Origin: Mycetohabitans endofungorum | Lineage (GTDB): Bacteria > Pseudomonadota > Gammaproteobacteria > Burkholderiales > Burkholderiaceae | Assembly (NCBI RefSeq): GCF_002927045.1 | Contig: NZ_PRDW01000008.1 | Location: 62,001 to 126,000 of the forward strand | DNA: 64,000 nt | Direction of reading: 5' to 3' | Shown here: piece after piece, positions 1 through 8,461 of the stretch | Numbering within the stretch: the stretch's first letter is position 1 | How the letters are laid out: the number at the start of each line of letters is the position of its first letter | Program-made: the position numbers and the translations under genes | The notes under the pieces: model-generated | The model's input: the letters and a program-made list of their open reading frames with translations, nothing else | Database searches by the model: none | Told to the model about the DNA's origin: nothing

Positions 1-1
1 G

Positions 2-247
2 AAGGTTGCAGTTAGAAAGGTCGCCACGAAGAAGGCGGCACCGGCCAAGAAGGCGACGGCTGCCAAGAAGACGCCGGCGAAGAAGGCTGCGACCAAGAAG
101 CCGGCTGCGAAGAAGGCGGCGGCGAAGAAGGCTGCCGCTGCCCCTGCCGCCCCTGCGACGCCGACGCCGGCTGTGCAGGCCAACGCGGTGAAGACCGCAT
201 TGAACCCGGCTGCGGCATGGCCATTCCCGACTGGCGGCCGTCCGTAA
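2..247 (+). CDS. Histone H1-like nucleoid protein, C-terminal part (5' cut by window edge)
   Basis: The frame is open from base 2 to a TAA at 245-247, giving about 81 residues. Repeated Ala-Lys-Lys units (AAKK, PAKKA, ATKK) fill the first 45 residues, followed by an Ala/Pro linker and a non-repetitive tail ending PFPTGGRP. This matches the lysine/alanine-rich histone H1-like DNA-binding proteins of beta-proteobacteria, thought to bind and compact DNA through the basic tail. The start codon lies outside the window. The repeats also open other frames and the opposite strand, but only this frame gives the basic repeat, and it is followed by a clean terminator. Exact paralogue and regulation cannot be told. 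Confidence 0.85.
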   Translation, partial: KVAVRKVATKKAAPAKKATAAKKTPAKKAATKKPAAKKAAAKKAAAAPAAPATPTPAVQANAVKTALNPAAAWPFPTGGRP

Positions 248-313
248 TCGACACATCGAATAGGGCCGGTGCGTTACGACACACCGGCGCCCTACGAGTC
301 GTCGAGCGACATG

Positions 314-354
314 ACATCCCGCACCGAGCGCGCGCCCAGTGCGGGATGTTTTTT
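314..354 (+). terminator. Rho-independent terminator of the H1-like gene
   Basis: Perfect inverted repeat CATCCCGCAC (315-324) and GTGCGGGATG (339-348) with a 14-nt loop, followed by a run of six T (349-354). It sits 67 bp after the stop of the H1-like gene. The T run ends at the stop codon of the convergent lipoprotein gene. There is no matching A run on the left, so it should act only on rightward transcripts. Confidence 0.9.
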
Positions 355-830
355 CAATGCGTCACGCGCGTGATGCCGCCCGCGGACAGCAACCGGACGC
401 GATCGCCGGCACGGAATACCTCGCCGGTGGCCGCCTGCGTGATCGAGCGCAGGTCGCCGTTATCGAGCCGCACCGTGATCTCCAGGCCGTTGGCGGTGCC
501 GGCCCGTTGGGCAACGGTATTGCCTGCCACTGCGCCCGCAATGCCGCCGACAATGCCGGTCAGGAGTGAGCCGCGGCCGCCCCCGATCGAACTGCCCGCC
601 ACCGCGCCAAGCGCACCCCCGCCGAGCGTCCCAAGTGCGGAGCCACCTTCGTTATCCGAAGCGATGTGTACTGCCCGCACGCTTTCCACGGTTCCCATGC
701 GCACTGTCTGTTCGCGCTGCGCTTGCGATACGGTGTAGACGTCGGCCGAGCCAGCGGGCGTAAAGCACGCTGCCAGCGAGAGGCTGGCAGACAGCATCAC
801 GACGAGCGTAACGTGTCTGTTGATCATCAT
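354..830 (-). CDS. Glycine-zipper outer-membrane lipoprotein (SlyB/PcP-like)
   Basis: Encodes about 158 residues. The N-terminus is a lipoprotein signal peptide with lipobox LAAC. A glycine-rich segment (SALGTLGGGALGAV, SSIGGG, GIVGGIAGAVAG) in the middle is the two-helix glycine-zipper motif of the SlyB/PcP family. The C-terminal part (LEITVRLDNGDLRSI) is the usual conserved beta-rich end. I placed the start at the ATG ATG pair (830/827) because GGGAGAA lies just upstream; an in-frame ATG at 851 would overlap the kinase gene. The probable role is envelope integrity at the outer membrane; no specific substrate is known. The pfkB-family gene lies 17 bp upstream, so the two may be cotranscribed. 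Confidence 0.82.
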   Translation of the reverse strand: MMINRHVTLVVMLSASLSLAACFTPAGSADVYTVSQAQREQTVRMGTVESVRAVHIASDNEGGSALGTLGGGALGAVAGSSIGGGRGSLLTGIVGGIAGAVAGNTVAQRAGTANGLEITVRLDNGDLRSITQAATGEVFRAGDRVRLLSAGGITRVTH

Positions 831-847
831 CGTTGTTCTCCCATAGC

Positions 848-1786
848 TCAAAACAAGCGATAGCCGAATGCGGCTTCAAAACGGGCGCCGATTTCGGTTC
901 GATTCAACGTGTAGGTCTGTGGTCCTTGATGCTCGATCTTGATCGAGCCCATCAGGCTCGCGAGGCGTCCGGTGGTGGCCCAGTCCAGGCCCTTTTCGAT
1001 GCCGTAGAGCAGGCCACTGCGGAAGGCGTCGCCACAACCGGTAGGCTCGACGACCCGCTCTGCTGGCACGACCGGAATGGCTTCGACGCCGTTGCGGTGA
1101 TGGATCGTCGCACCCTGCGCACCGAGCGTGATGATCAGCGCGTCGACGCGACTCGTGATGTCCGATACGGACCACCCGGTCTTGTCGCTCAAGAGTTTCG
1201 CCTCGTAGTCATTGACTGCCACGTAGGTCGCAAGTTCAATCATCCGGCGCAGCTGGGCGCCATCGAGGATCGGCAGCCCTTGGCCCGGATCAAACATAAA
1301 CGGGATGTTCGCTTGCGCGAATTGCTCCGCATGCTCGCACATGCCTTGTGCACCGTCCGGCGCGACGATGCCGAGCGTGACATCCTGCGCGTCGCTGATG
1401 CGGTTCAGGTGACTCATTAGCATGGCGCCGGGATGAAACGCGGTGATCTGGTTGTTTTCCTGGTCGGTCGTGATCATTGCCTGGGCCGTGTGCGTATCCG
1501 GCAGCACGCGCACGCAATCACGGCGTATGCCCAGCGAGTCGAGTCGCTCCAGATAGCGCTGAGCGTCGATTTCGCCGAGCGTCGCCATGATCAGCGGCTC
1601 GCCACCCAGTAACTTCAGGCCGTATGCGATATTCCCGGCGCAGCCGCCAAATTCACGGCGCATGGACGGAACGAGGAAGCTGACGTTCAGGATATGGACT
1701 TGGTCGGGCAAGATGTGTTCGCGAAAGTGCCCTTCGAATGTCATGATGTTGTCGTACGCGAGCGAGCCGCAGATCAGCGTGGTCAC
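848..1786 (-). CDS. PfkB-family carbohydrate kinase (adenosine kinase-like)
   Basis: 312 residues. The N-terminal region has the sugar-kinase substrate glycine motif (REFGGCAGNIAYGL, about residues 44-57), and the C-terminal region has the PfkB signature EPTGCGDAFRSG (about 247-258), whose Asp is the catalytic base. The protein should phosphorylate a sugar or nucleoside hydroxyl with ATP. Burkholderia copies are usually annotated as carbohydrate or adenosine kinase, but the substrate cannot be read from sequence. The start is GTG (1784-1786) with AAGGA upstream and a TATCAT -10-like hexamer about 12 bp before the start. The gene lies between tpx and the lipoprotein gene, on the same strand as both. 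Confidence 0.85.
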   Translation of the reverse strand: MTTLICGSLAYDNIMTFEGHFREHILPDQVHILNVSFLVPSMRREFGGCAGNIAYGLKLLGGEPLIMATLGEIDAQRYLERLDSLGIRRDCVRVLPDTHTAQAMITTDQENNQITAFHPGAMLMSHLNRISDAQDVTLGIVAPDGAQGMCEHAEQFAQANIPFMFDPGQGLPILDGAQLRRMIELATYVAVNDYEAKLLSDKTGWSVSDITSRVDALIITLGAQGATIHHRNGVEAIPVVPAERVVEPTGCGDAFRSGLLYGIEKGLDWATTGRLASLMGSIKIEHQGPQTYTLNRTEIGARFEAAFGYRLF

Positions 1787-1948
1787 AGTGGTGATTCCTT
1801 ATGATAGTTTCAGTGCCGGATCGCCCTCCGCGCGTATCGCCGGCATGCAGGTGCGTGCTTGCACCGGCCGCCGGGCACGATACACTCGTGGCCGCACGGC
1901 CGGTATCGAGCCGGTCACCCGCGCCGGGTGGCGGCAGGCAGGGAGAGT

Positions 1949-2449
1949 TTATTTCAATGCAGCAAGGGCCGCGTCGTAATTCGGTTCGTTTTTAATTTCC
2001 GACACCCGTTCCACGTGCAGCACGTTGTCGTCCCCATCGAGCACGACAACGGCGCGCGCGGTCAAGCCGGCCAGTGGGCCGGTCTTGATGTCCACCCCGT
2101 ATTGGCTGGCGAACTCTCGGTTACGAAACGTGGACGCCGTGATCACGTTCTCGATGCCTTCGGTCGTGCAGAACCGCGTCGCTGCAAACGGTAAGTCAGA
2201 CGAAATCACGATTACGACGGTGTTCTCCAGCTTGCTTGCCGCTTCGTTGAACTTGCGCGTCGATGTTGCGCAGGTGGGCGTATCCAGGCTCGGCACGATG
2301 TTCAGGACCTTGCGCTTGCCAGCGAAGTCGTGGAGTTTCACATCCGCGAGGCCCTTGCCGACCAGTGAGAATGGCGCCGCCTTCTGGCCGACGGCCGGTA
2401 GCGTACCGGCGACTTCGATCGGGTTACCCCCGAGAGTGACTTGGCTCAT
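1949..2449 (-). CDS. tpx: Thiol peroxidase Tpx
   Basis: 166 residues. An atypical 2-Cys peroxiredoxin that reduces H2O2 and alkyl hydroperoxides using thioredoxin. The peroxidatic cysteine C60 is in [11 protein letters not shown] and the resolving cysteine C94 is in FCTTEG, matching the C61/C95 pair of E. coli Tpx. I chose the ATG at 2447-2449 because AGGAG lies 5-6 nt upstream and the family begins at this point; an in-frame ATG 87 bp further out lacks homology. The gap of 83 bp from the zinc-ribbon gene suggests a separate promoter or loose operon. Together with OxyR and Dps at the other end of the window it forms part of the peroxide defence. Confidence 0.95.
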   Translation of the reverse strand: MSQVTLGGNPIEVAGTLPAVGQKAAPFSLVGKGLADVKLHDFAGKRKVLNIVPSLDTPTCATSTRKFNEAASKLENTVVIVISSDLPFAATRFCTTEGIENVITASTFRNREFASQYGVDIKTGPLAGLTARAVVVLDGDDNVLHVERVSEIKNEPNYDAALAALK

Positions 2450-2532
2450 GGTTTGCTCCTGCGATGGTGGCGGTGGGCGCTCGAGCCGAGTGCTTGCCGC
2501 CGGGTCAATGATGGGGTGACGCATGCAGCGCG

Positions 2533-3330
2533 TCACGGGTAGAAAATCTGCACCCGGTAGTCTGCTGCATCGACGCTGCCGACATCGAGCCGCACGGCGA
2601 TGGGCTGCACGGTGCGTGCGGGCACGCCGCGGTGTTCGGACGCGACCGACGGCAGGTACTCGCTGGGCCGTAGCACGCGCCTCACGACGATATCATTGTT
2701 GCTGCCCAACAACGTCACTTCCAGGTCGGGATAGGCGAGCGCGACCGCGTCGCGGTTGCGCAAGCTGAAGTGCAACTCGAGTTGGTGCGCGGTGTCGGTT
2801 TGCCGCAGCGAGGTTTGTTCGATCGCCAGTCCGTCAATGTCGCGCGGCGGTGACATGATACAGCCCAACTGTGCACACGCAAGCGTGTAGACCGCTTCGG
2901 TGCGCGGCCACGCGGTCACGATTTTTTCCCGTTGCCACCAAGCAAGCTGCGCGATGAGCAACACAGTCAGCGTGAGCGAGACGAGCCAGCCCACCCGACG
3001 CAGCGTACCGCGATGGCCCGGCACGGGTATTTCCCGCATCACGGAGAACGGCGCACTGACGCCGTGCGGGTGGAACGTGGGCTCCAAGGGGCCGTTATCG
3101 ATCAGCTTGCATGCGGCCCGCTCGGGTGACGGCCCGGTGTCCCGCGCGTCGGACCCGTCGTCGGGTTGCGCGGCGACGTCGGTCAGCAACAAAGGTTCGA
3201 CTTGCCGGGCCGCACCGTCGAAGATCTCCTGACAATGGCCACAGCGCACCAAGCCGTGGTGCAGTTTCAATTGATCGGCGATGAGCTGGTAGACGGTACC
3301 GCAGCGGGGACAGCGGGTGGTGAGCGTCAT
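2533..3330 (-). CDS. Zinc-ribbon membrane protein with DUF3426 domain
   Basis: 265 residues. The N-terminus carries an MJ0042-type zinc ribbon with Cys7/Cys10 (CPRC) and Cys30/Cys33 (CGHC). A linker of about 80 residues follows, then one transmembrane segment (about residues 112-131, [17 protein letters not shown]), then a DUF3426 domain, likely periplasmic, at the C-terminus. Function is not established. In beta-proteobacteria, as I recall, this gene regularly follows prmA, as here (66 bp apart). A cytoplasmic zinc ribbon joined to a membrane anchor suggests a sensing or scaffolding role, which is inference. Confidence 0.8.
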   Translation of the reverse strand: MTLTTRCPRCGTVYQLIADQLKLHHGLVRCGHCQEIFDGAARQVEPLLLTDVAAQPDDGSDARDTGPSPERAACKLIDNGPLEPTFHPHGVSAPFSVMREIPVPGHRGTLRRVGWLVSLTLTVLLIAQLAWWQREKIVTAWPRTEAVYTLACAQLGCIMSPPRDIDGLAIEQTSLRQTDTAHQLELHFSLRNRDAVALAYPDLEVTLLGSNNDIVVRRVLRPSEYLPSVASEHRGVPARTVQPIAVRLDVGSVDAADYRVQIFYP

Positions 3331-3396
3331 GTTAACGGGTTACCCTGAACCGGCGCACCGCGCGCCGGTCAATCGGTTGAGGTACCGGTGTTCTAA

Positions 3397-4296
3397 TTAA
3401 TTATCTCGGCGCTGCCCGGCCAGGCATACCCATCCGTCCTGTTCACGCCAAACGGCAAGCTCGATGTGGCGCGCATAGGCCGCCGCGACTTCGTCCGCTT
3501 GGCGCGCCAGCACTCCGGATAACGCAAGTCTTCCGCCCGGCTTTACCCTGGAGGCCAGCATCGAAGCCATTAGCTTCAGCGGATTGGACAGGATGTTGGC
3601 GACGACCACATCGAACTCGTTTGCGGGGCACTCGTGGGGCAGCCCATACGTGACGTCGACGTGATTGCGCTCGCTGTTGTGCTGGGCCGAGTCGATCGCC
3701 TGCGGGTCGATGTCGATGCCTACGACCGGCGTGGCGCCGCACTTGCGCGCGAGTATCGCCAGGATGCCAGAGCCACATCCATAGTCGAGCAGCGAATCGC
3801 CGGCACGCACGTGTTGCTCGATCCATTCCATGCACAGGCGTGTGGTCGGATGGCTGCCGGTGCCAAAGGCGAGCCCCGGGTCGAGTTCCAGTACCACGGC
3901 GTCGTGCTGCGGTGCCTCATGCCATGATGGCACGACCCAGATGCGCTGGCCGATATGGATTGGCTCGAACTGGGATTGCGTAAGTCGCACCCAGTCCTGC
4001 TCCTGGACGTCGCGCGCGGTGAAAGCCGGCGGCGTGGATAGGCCAGCCTCATTCGCGGCTGCTGCCAGCAACACGGTGGGGTCCTGTTCCGTGGCAAGCA
4101 TTGCAATCACCCGCGAGTGCGCCCACGCGGCGCGCTCCGGCACGAGGCCGGGTTCACCGAACAGTGCTTGTTCGTGCGGCGTGTCTGCGTCGGCGTCCTC
4201 GACGCAGACCGACAACGCGCCAAGCTCGAGCAACGCGTCTGATAACGGCTCGGCGCGCTCGCGATCAACTTCGACGACGACTTCGCGATAGCTCAT
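3397..4296 (-). CDS. prmA: Ribosomal protein L11 methyltransferase PrmA
   Basis: 299 residues, the normal length for PrmA, which trimethylates ribosomal protein L11 with S-adenosylmethionine. The N-terminal substrate-recognition domain ([20 protein letters not shown]) is followed by the Rossmann methyltransferase domain with motif [13 protein letters not shown] (about 170-181), the acidic ribose-binding stretch VVGIDIDP, and motif [12 protein letters not shown]. The preceding gene on the strand, accC, ends 5 bp away, so the two are probably cotranscribed with accB and aroQ. Confidence 0.95.
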   Translation of the reverse strand: MSYREVVVEVDRERAEPLSDALLELGALSVCVEDADADTPHEQALFGEPGLVPERAAWAHSRVIAMLATEQDPTVLLAAAANEAGLSTPPAFTARDVQEQDWVRLTQSQFEPIHIGQRIWVVPSWHEAPQHDAVVLELDPGLAFGTGSHPTTRLCMEWIEQHVRAGDSLLDYGCGSGILAILARKCGATPVVGIDIDPQAIDSAQHNSERNHVDVTYGLPHECPANEFDVVVANILSNPLKLMASMLASRVKPGGRLALSGVLARQADEVAAAYARHIELAVWREQDGWVCLAGQRRDN

Positions 4297-4301
4297 GCCC
4301 G

Positions 4302-5669
4302 TTACGCTTCCTTAGGGGCGACCTGCTGCTTGGCAGCCAACTTATCTTCGAGGTAATGGATGCTGGTGCCGCCCTCGACGAACTTGGCGTCCAGCATCAA
4401 TTCCCGGTGCAACGGGATATTCGTCTGAATACCCTCGACCACCATCTCGGACAACGCAATACGCATCCGGTTGATCGCCTGTTCGCGGGTCGCACCGTAC
4501 GCGATCAGCTTGCCGATCATCGAATCGTAGTTGGGCGGCACGAAGTAGCCATTGTACGCGTGTGAGTCGACGCGGATGCCCGGGCCGCCGGGCGCATGCC
4601 ATGATGTGATCCGCCCCGGCGACGGCGTGAACTTGAATGGATCTTCCGCGTTGATCCGGCATTCGATCGCGTGACCGCGGAATGCGATGTCGCGTTGCCG
4701 CACCGACAGTTTCTCGCCTGCTGCGATGCGGATCTGCTCCTGGACGATATCCACGCCCGTGATCAGCTCGGTCACCGGGTGCTCAACCTGGACCCGTGTG
4801 TTCATTTCAATGAAGTAGAACTCGCCGTTCTCGTACAGGAATTCGAACGTGCCGGCACCCAGGTAGCCCATTTTCTTGCACGCTTCGGCGCAGCGATCGC
4901 CGATCCGGTCGAGCAACCGGCGCGCGATGTGAGGCGCCGGCGCCTCTTCGATCACTTTTTGATGGCGCCGCTGCATCGAGCAGTCGCGCTCGCCGAGCCA
5001 GACCGCGCTCTTGAACGAGTCAGCCAGCACCTGGATCTCGATGTGTCGCGGATTCTCCAGGAACTTTTCCATGTAGACCTGCGGGTTGCCGAAGGCGCGA
5101 CCGGCTTCTTCGCGTGTCATGTTGACCGCGTTGACGAGTGCCGCTTCCGTGTGCACGACCCGCATACCGCGCCCGCCGCCGCCGCCGGCTGCCTTGATGA
5201 TCACCGGATAGCCGATCGAGCGCGCGATCTTGACGATCTCCTTCGGATCGTCCGGCAACGCGCCGTCCGAGCCCGGCACGCACGGCACGCCTGTCTTGAT
5301 CATCGTCTGCTTGGCGCTAACCTTGTCGCCCATCAGCCGGATGGTCTCCGGGCGCGGGCCGATGAACGTGAAGCCGGACTGCTCGACCCGCTCCGCAAAG
5401 TCGGCGTTCTCGGACAGGAAGCCGTAGCCCGGATGGATCGCTTCGGCGTCGGTGACTTCCGCCGCGCTGATGAGCGCCGGCATGTTCAGGTAGCTCAGGT
5501 TCGATGGCGCCGGTCCGATGCAGACTGCTTCGTCGGCAAGGCGCACGTACTTCGCTTCCTTGTCGGCTTCCGAATAGATGACAACCGTCTTGACGCCAAG
5601 CTCGCGGCACGCGCGCTGGATGCGCAGTGCGATCTCGCCGCGGTTGGCAATGAGTATTTTCTCAAACAT
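4302..5669 (-). CDS. accC: Acetyl-CoA carboxylase, biotin carboxylase subunit AccC
   Basis: 455 residues. Carboxylates the biotin on AccB with ATP and bicarbonate, the first half-reaction of malonyl-CoA synthesis. It begins [17 protein letters not shown], the standard N-terminus. The ATP-grasp glycine loop [14 protein letters not shown] lies near 159-172, and the active-site stretches [16 protein letters not shown] and [16 protein letters not shown] are intact. A TTG codon two positions upstream (5675) is in frame, but the ATG at 5667-5669 matches the family start. accB ends 15 bp upstream, giving the classical accBC pair. Confidence 0.97.
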   Translation of the reverse strand: MFEKILIANRGEIALRIQRACRELGVKTVVIYSEADKEAKYVRLADEAVCIGPAPSNLSYLNMPALISAAEVTDAEAIHPGYGFLSENADFAERVEQSGFTFIGPRPETIRLMGDKVSAKQTMIKTGVPCVPGSDGALPDDPKEIVKIARSIGYPVIIKAAGGGGGRGMRVVHTEAALVNAVNMTREEAGRAFGNPQVYMEKFLENPRHIEIQVLADSFKSAVWLGERDCSMQRRHQKVIEEAPAPHIARRLLDRIGDRCAEACKKMGYLGAGTFEFLYENGEFYFIEMNTRVQVEHPVTELITGVDIVQEQIRIAAGEKLSVRQRDIAFRGHAIECRINAEDPFKFTPSPGRITSWHAPGGPGIRVDSHAYNGYFVPPNYDSMIGKLIAYGATREQAINRMRIALSEMVVEGIQTNIPLHRELMLDAKFVEGGTSIHYLEDKLAAKQQVAPKEA

Positions 5670-5684
5670 AGGCAATGCGACCCG

Positions 5685-6155
5685 TTAACCGATTACGAAC
5701 AGCGGTTGGCCATATTCGACGGCCTGGCCATTTTCAACGAGGATTTCCTTGACCATGCCCGTCTTGTCGGCTTCGATCTCGTTGAGTAGCTTCATCGCTT
5801 CGATAATGCAGATCGTCTGGCCCTCCTTGACCGAGTCGCCTACTTGCACGAACGGATCAGCCCCTGGCGACGGCGCTCGGTAGAACGTGCCGACCATCGG
5901 CGAGGTGACCACATGGCCTTGCGGCGTAGCGGCGGCGGGGGTCGCGGGTGCGTCGGACTCAGCCGACGGGGCAACCGGCGCGCCGGACGCACCGGTGACC
6001 TGCGGCGCCGGGGCGTATTGTGCTTGGGACGGCAGATAGACGGGCGCCGCGTTCTTGACGATCCGCACCTTGCCTTCGCCTTCGGTGACTTCGAGTTCCG
6101 AAATGCCGGATTCGGATACCAGGTCGATCAGGGTTTTGAGTTTGCGTAGATCCAT
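5685..6155 (-). CDS. accB: Biotin carboxyl carrier protein AccB
   Basis: 156 residues. The N-terminal [16 protein letters not shown] segment, an Ala/Pro-rich hinge (about residues 42-80) and the biotinyl domain are all present. Biotin should be attached to Lys122 within EAMKLLNE. Carries carboxyl-biotin between AccC and the carboxyltransferase AccAD, which is not in this window. The ATG at 6155 was chosen because it matches the family N-terminus and has GGAGG-like bases (CGGAGGTCC on the plus strand reads as GGACCTCCG here) close by; an upstream in-frame start at 6263 would run into aroQ. Separated from aroQ by 76 bp. Confidence 0.96.
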   Translation of the reverse strand: MDLRKLKTLIDLVSESGISELEVTEGEGKVRIVKNAAPVYLPSQAQYAPAPQVTGASGAPVAPSAESDAPATPAAATPQGHVVTSPMVGTFYRAPSPGADPFVQVGDSVKEGQTICIIEAMKLLNEIEADKTGMVKEILVENGQAVEYGQPLFVIG

Positions 6156-6231
6156 CGGAGGTCCCCAAATTGATGTGGCGTCCGGGCCAGGCCCGGGATA
6201 GCGAAAGTGTGGTGTTGCCAGAAAAAAGACG

Positions 6232-6681
6232 TCAATGCGACCGGTCCAGGCGCTCCAGCGCAAAGTCCAGCGCGTAAAGATAGCCTCGCCAGCCGAGCCC
6301 GCAGATCACGCCCTCCGCCAAGTCGGAGAAATACGACGCATGGCGGAAAGCCTCGCGTCGATGCACATTCGACAAGTGGATCTCGACAAACGGGATCCCG
6401 GTTGCCGCAATCGCGTCGCGAATCGCAACGCTGGTGTGCGTGAAGGCGGCGGGATTGATCAGCACAAAGCCGATCTGCTCGTCGAGCGCCTGGTGCAGGC
6501 GCTCGATGATTTCGCCCTCATGATTGCTCTGGAAGCAACTGAGCACCGCCCCCGCGGCGGCGGCTTTCTCCGCCAGCGCTTGCTCGATCTGGGCGAGCGT
6601 CGTACTGCCGTACGTCTGCGGCTCGCGCGTGCCGAGCAGATTCAGGTTGGGGCCGTTGACGACCAGGATGCGAAGACTCAT
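6232..6681 (-). CDS. aroQ: Type II 3-dehydroquinate dehydratase AroQ
   Basis: 149 residues, the usual size for the dodecameric type II enzyme of the shikimate pathway. The N-terminal motif [19 protein letters not shown] contains the flexible-loop Arg19 and catalytic Tyr24. The motif [15 protein letters not shown] and the later [14 protein letters not shown] with the catalytic His complete the active site. As I recall, aroQ-accB-accC is a conserved order in beta- and gamma-proteobacteria. It is probably the first gene of this leftward unit, because 272 bp separate it from the gene upstream. No strong Shine-Dalgarno is visible. Confidence 0.96.
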   Translation of the reverse strand: MSLRILVVNGPNLNLLGTREPQTYGSTTLAQIEQALAEKAAAAGAVLSCFQSNHEGEIIERLHQALDEQIGFVLINPAAFTHTSVAIRDAIAATGIPFVEIHLSNVHRREAFRHASYFSDLAEGVICGLGWRGYLYALDFALERLDRSH

Positions 6682-6837
6682 AGGAGTTCGTTTTCTGCGA
6701 AGTTGCGCGCACTTTACCGCTGATTCAAAAAAAGTGTCCAGTTTTCGGCGCGTTTACCGTCAAAAGAACTGGCGCTCGTCAAAGCGTGGCGGCTGTAACT
6801 GTGCCGATCGAGCGACAAAAAGCGGACAACAGCGGCA

Positions 6838-6882
6838 AACGTCTACAATTTATCAATAAATTACCGAGTAATTTGCGATCGA
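6838..6882 (-). promoter_or_regulatory. AT-rich island, possible promoter of the aroQ-accBC-prmA unit
   Basis: Within the 272-bp gap before aroQ, the stretch 6843-6879 is much richer in A/T than its surroundings and contains the imperfect inverted repeat AATTTAT/ATAAATT. Read leftward it gives TTGATAAATTGTAGAC, which could hold a -10 element. No -35 at ideal spacing is convincing. An interrupted repeat GTCGGTG...CACCGAC (about 6891-6942) lies to its right. Low confidence. Confidence 0.3.
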
Positions 6883-6953
6883 CACGCGCTGTCGGTGACT
6901 GGTACGCGAGCGCCGCGCTGGCGTGTCGCATGACACCGACTGTTCCGCCTATG

Positions 6954-7559
6954 TCATAGCGCGTCCAGTTCCATGCTCAGCCGCGCCGCGTCGATTTCAC
7001 CCAGCTTCAAGTAGCGAACATGCCCCGCTTTGTCGATGACCACGGTGAACGGCAACCCGCCGGCCTGGTTGCCGAACTGGCGAGCCAAGTGCGCGCCGCT
7101 GAAGCCGGCTACGTAGACCGGATAGCCGATCGTCACCTTGGATAGAAATTGCGATATATTCCGTGCCGAATCGACGCCAATGCCGACGAAGCGTACGCCT
7201 TTGTCCGCGTAGCGGCGTTGCAACCCGGACAGCGCCGGCATTTCCTTCACGCATGGCGCACACCACGACGCCCAGAAGTTCACCACGGTGATTTTGCCGC
7301 GATACTGAGCCAAAGGCTGAGGCTGGCCTGCCGGATCGGGCAGCGAACTAGCAAACAGCGCGCGTACCGCATCGTCGTGTGCCGTATAGGGCGGCGCGGC
7401 GGTGTATGCCGACTGCGCGGCGCCCGCCGGCTGCGCTGCGCAGGCATGCAGCGGCACACACAGCAAGCAGACCGCAGCGAGCCACGCGGCATGGGCGCGG
7501 CGTGCCGGCGCTGACGCGGGAGAAGCAAGCAGGAAACTAGGATATAGCGTCGCGTTCAT
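6954..7559 (-). CDS. TlpA-type thiol-disulfide oxidoreductase, exported
   Basis: 201 residues from the ATG at 7559. A hydrophobic N-terminal segment (AWLAAVCLLCVPLHACAAQ) is a Sec signal or membrane anchor. The thioredoxin domain follows, with the active site WCAPC in VVNFWASWCAPCVKEMP and the cis-Pro region GGLPFTVVIDKAG. The protein should act as a periplasmic reductase of the TlpA/ResA class, for example in cytochrome c or copper-protein maturation; the target is unknown. An earlier in-frame start (7577) adds only six residues. It is followed leftward by a 272-bp gap before aroQ. Confidence 0.85.
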   Translation of the reverse strand: MNATLYPSFLLASPASAPARRAHAAWLAAVCLLCVPLHACAAQPAGAAQSAYTAAPPYTAHDDAVRALFASSLPDPAGQPQPLAQYRGKITVVNFWASWCAPCVKEMPALSGLQRRYADKGVRFVGIGVDSARNISQFLSKVTIGYPVYVAGFSGAHLARQFGNQAGGLPFTVVIDKAGHVRYLKLGEIDAARLSMELDAL

Positions 7560-7610
7560 CGCATTTCCATTAAACAAGGGCGAACTGCTACAGCCCGCGT
7601 GGGTTCCGGG

Positions 7611-7635
7611 GTGCGGTGCGGTGCGGTGCGGTGCA
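7611..7635. repeat. Pentanucleotide tandem repeat (GTGCG)4 plus GTGCA
   Basis: Four exact GTGCG units (7611-7630) are followed by one variant GTGCA unit. The array lies 52 bp upstream of the tlpA-like start codon, in the 110-bp space before the neighbouring gene. A unit of five could shift promoter spacing if copy number varied, but five copies is short for a contingency locus. Confidence 0.8.
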
Positions 7636-7669
7636 GTAAGGTACGGGCGTGCGCACCTGTCGCTGCCAT

Positions 7670-8290
7670 TTAACCTGCATCGAGCAGCGCCCGGACCGAC
7701 GCCGCGTTCGCACGCGCCTGCCGTCCGCGCGCATCGGCGCGGACCGCGCCACGCAAATCATTCGTGTCGTACAGCGCGACATGGATGCCGACCGCGTTGC
7801 CGTCGCCGTCGCGGGCGATGAAGCTCAATGTCTCGACCGCTCCCCGGCCAGCGAAATGGCGTGTCTCGGATACATCGTACTGTACGCCGGCGTTCAACAG
7901 GTGGATCGCCACCTCTTTCGGATTGTCGCAGAACACTTGCAGATGGATGTCCGAATGGACGCCGGCCGTGCCGTTGAGCACTGCGCCGGTCAAGTAGGGG
8001 TCGAACTGTGCGAGCTGCGCCATCCAGTTCAGCGCGGTTTCACGCAGCCGCCGCAGGATGCCGGGCTGCGTATCGCCATGGAACAACGCCAGATATTCCC
8101 GTATTTCTTCCTCGATCTGGTCATTATCCGGCAACCATTCGCCAGCAACACGCGTTTGGCCGATGATCTGCCGGGCTGCCTTGCGCTTGGCGCTGGCATA
8201 GTCGAGCCCGTCTTCTGCGATCAGGCGCGCGGCTACCATCGCGATCTCATCGCGCACACGGTCCCGCTCCAGGTGCAGTCTCGAAGCCAT
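7670..8290 (-). CDS. Conserved protein of unknown function, nucleotidyltransferase-like
   Basis: 206 residues from the ATG at 8288-8290; the open frame continues upstream but then runs antisense to mpl. The N-terminal 90 residues look helical (RDEIAMVAARLIAEDGL). The middle reads LTGAVLNGTAGVHSDIHLQV, which resembles the GS-x(n)-DxD signature of the nucleotidyltransferase superfamily, with the second Asp replaced by His. The C-terminal part (VGIHVALYDTND) could be the matching strand. The catalytic acidic pair seems incomplete, so enzymatic activity is uncertain. It is divergent from mpl, with 171 bp between the starts. No specific function is assigned. Confidence 0.7.
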   Translation of the reverse strand: MASRLHLERDRVRDEIAMVAARLIAEDGLDYASAKRKAARQIIGQTRVAGEWLPDNDQIEEEIREYLALFHGDTQPGILRRLRETALNWMAQLAQFDPYLTGAVLNGTAGVHSDIHLQVFCDNPKEVAIHLLNAGVQYDVSETRHFAGRGAVETLSFIARDGDGNAVGIHVALYDTNDLRGAVRADARGRQARANAASVRALLDAG

Positions 8291-8461
8291 AGCAGTAATG
8301 ATACCCGCAGTTCGCACCCGCGCCGCGCATTGCCGCCGCTGGGAGGCCGCGTCGCGCGTGGCCCCTCGGTTACAATGTCGCACTTTACTCCACGCCAGTT
8401 CCGGACGCAGTTCGACGATGCGGCGCGGGCCGCGCCGGCTCGGTGGACGGACTCCAACGCT

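Noticed and set aside
1916-1930. CACCCG/CGGGTG hairpin after tpx as a terminator
   Set aside because: Only 6 bp with a 3-nt loop and no T tract; common by chance in this GC-rich DNA.
4671-5789. 372-codon rightward open frame opposite accC/accB
   Set aside because: Antisense to two highly conserved genes; composition is that of a shadow frame.
7611-7635. Short tandem repeats as a CRISPR array
   Set aside because: The five-base units have no spacers. No CRISPR-like direct repeats or cas genes were seen anywhere in the window.
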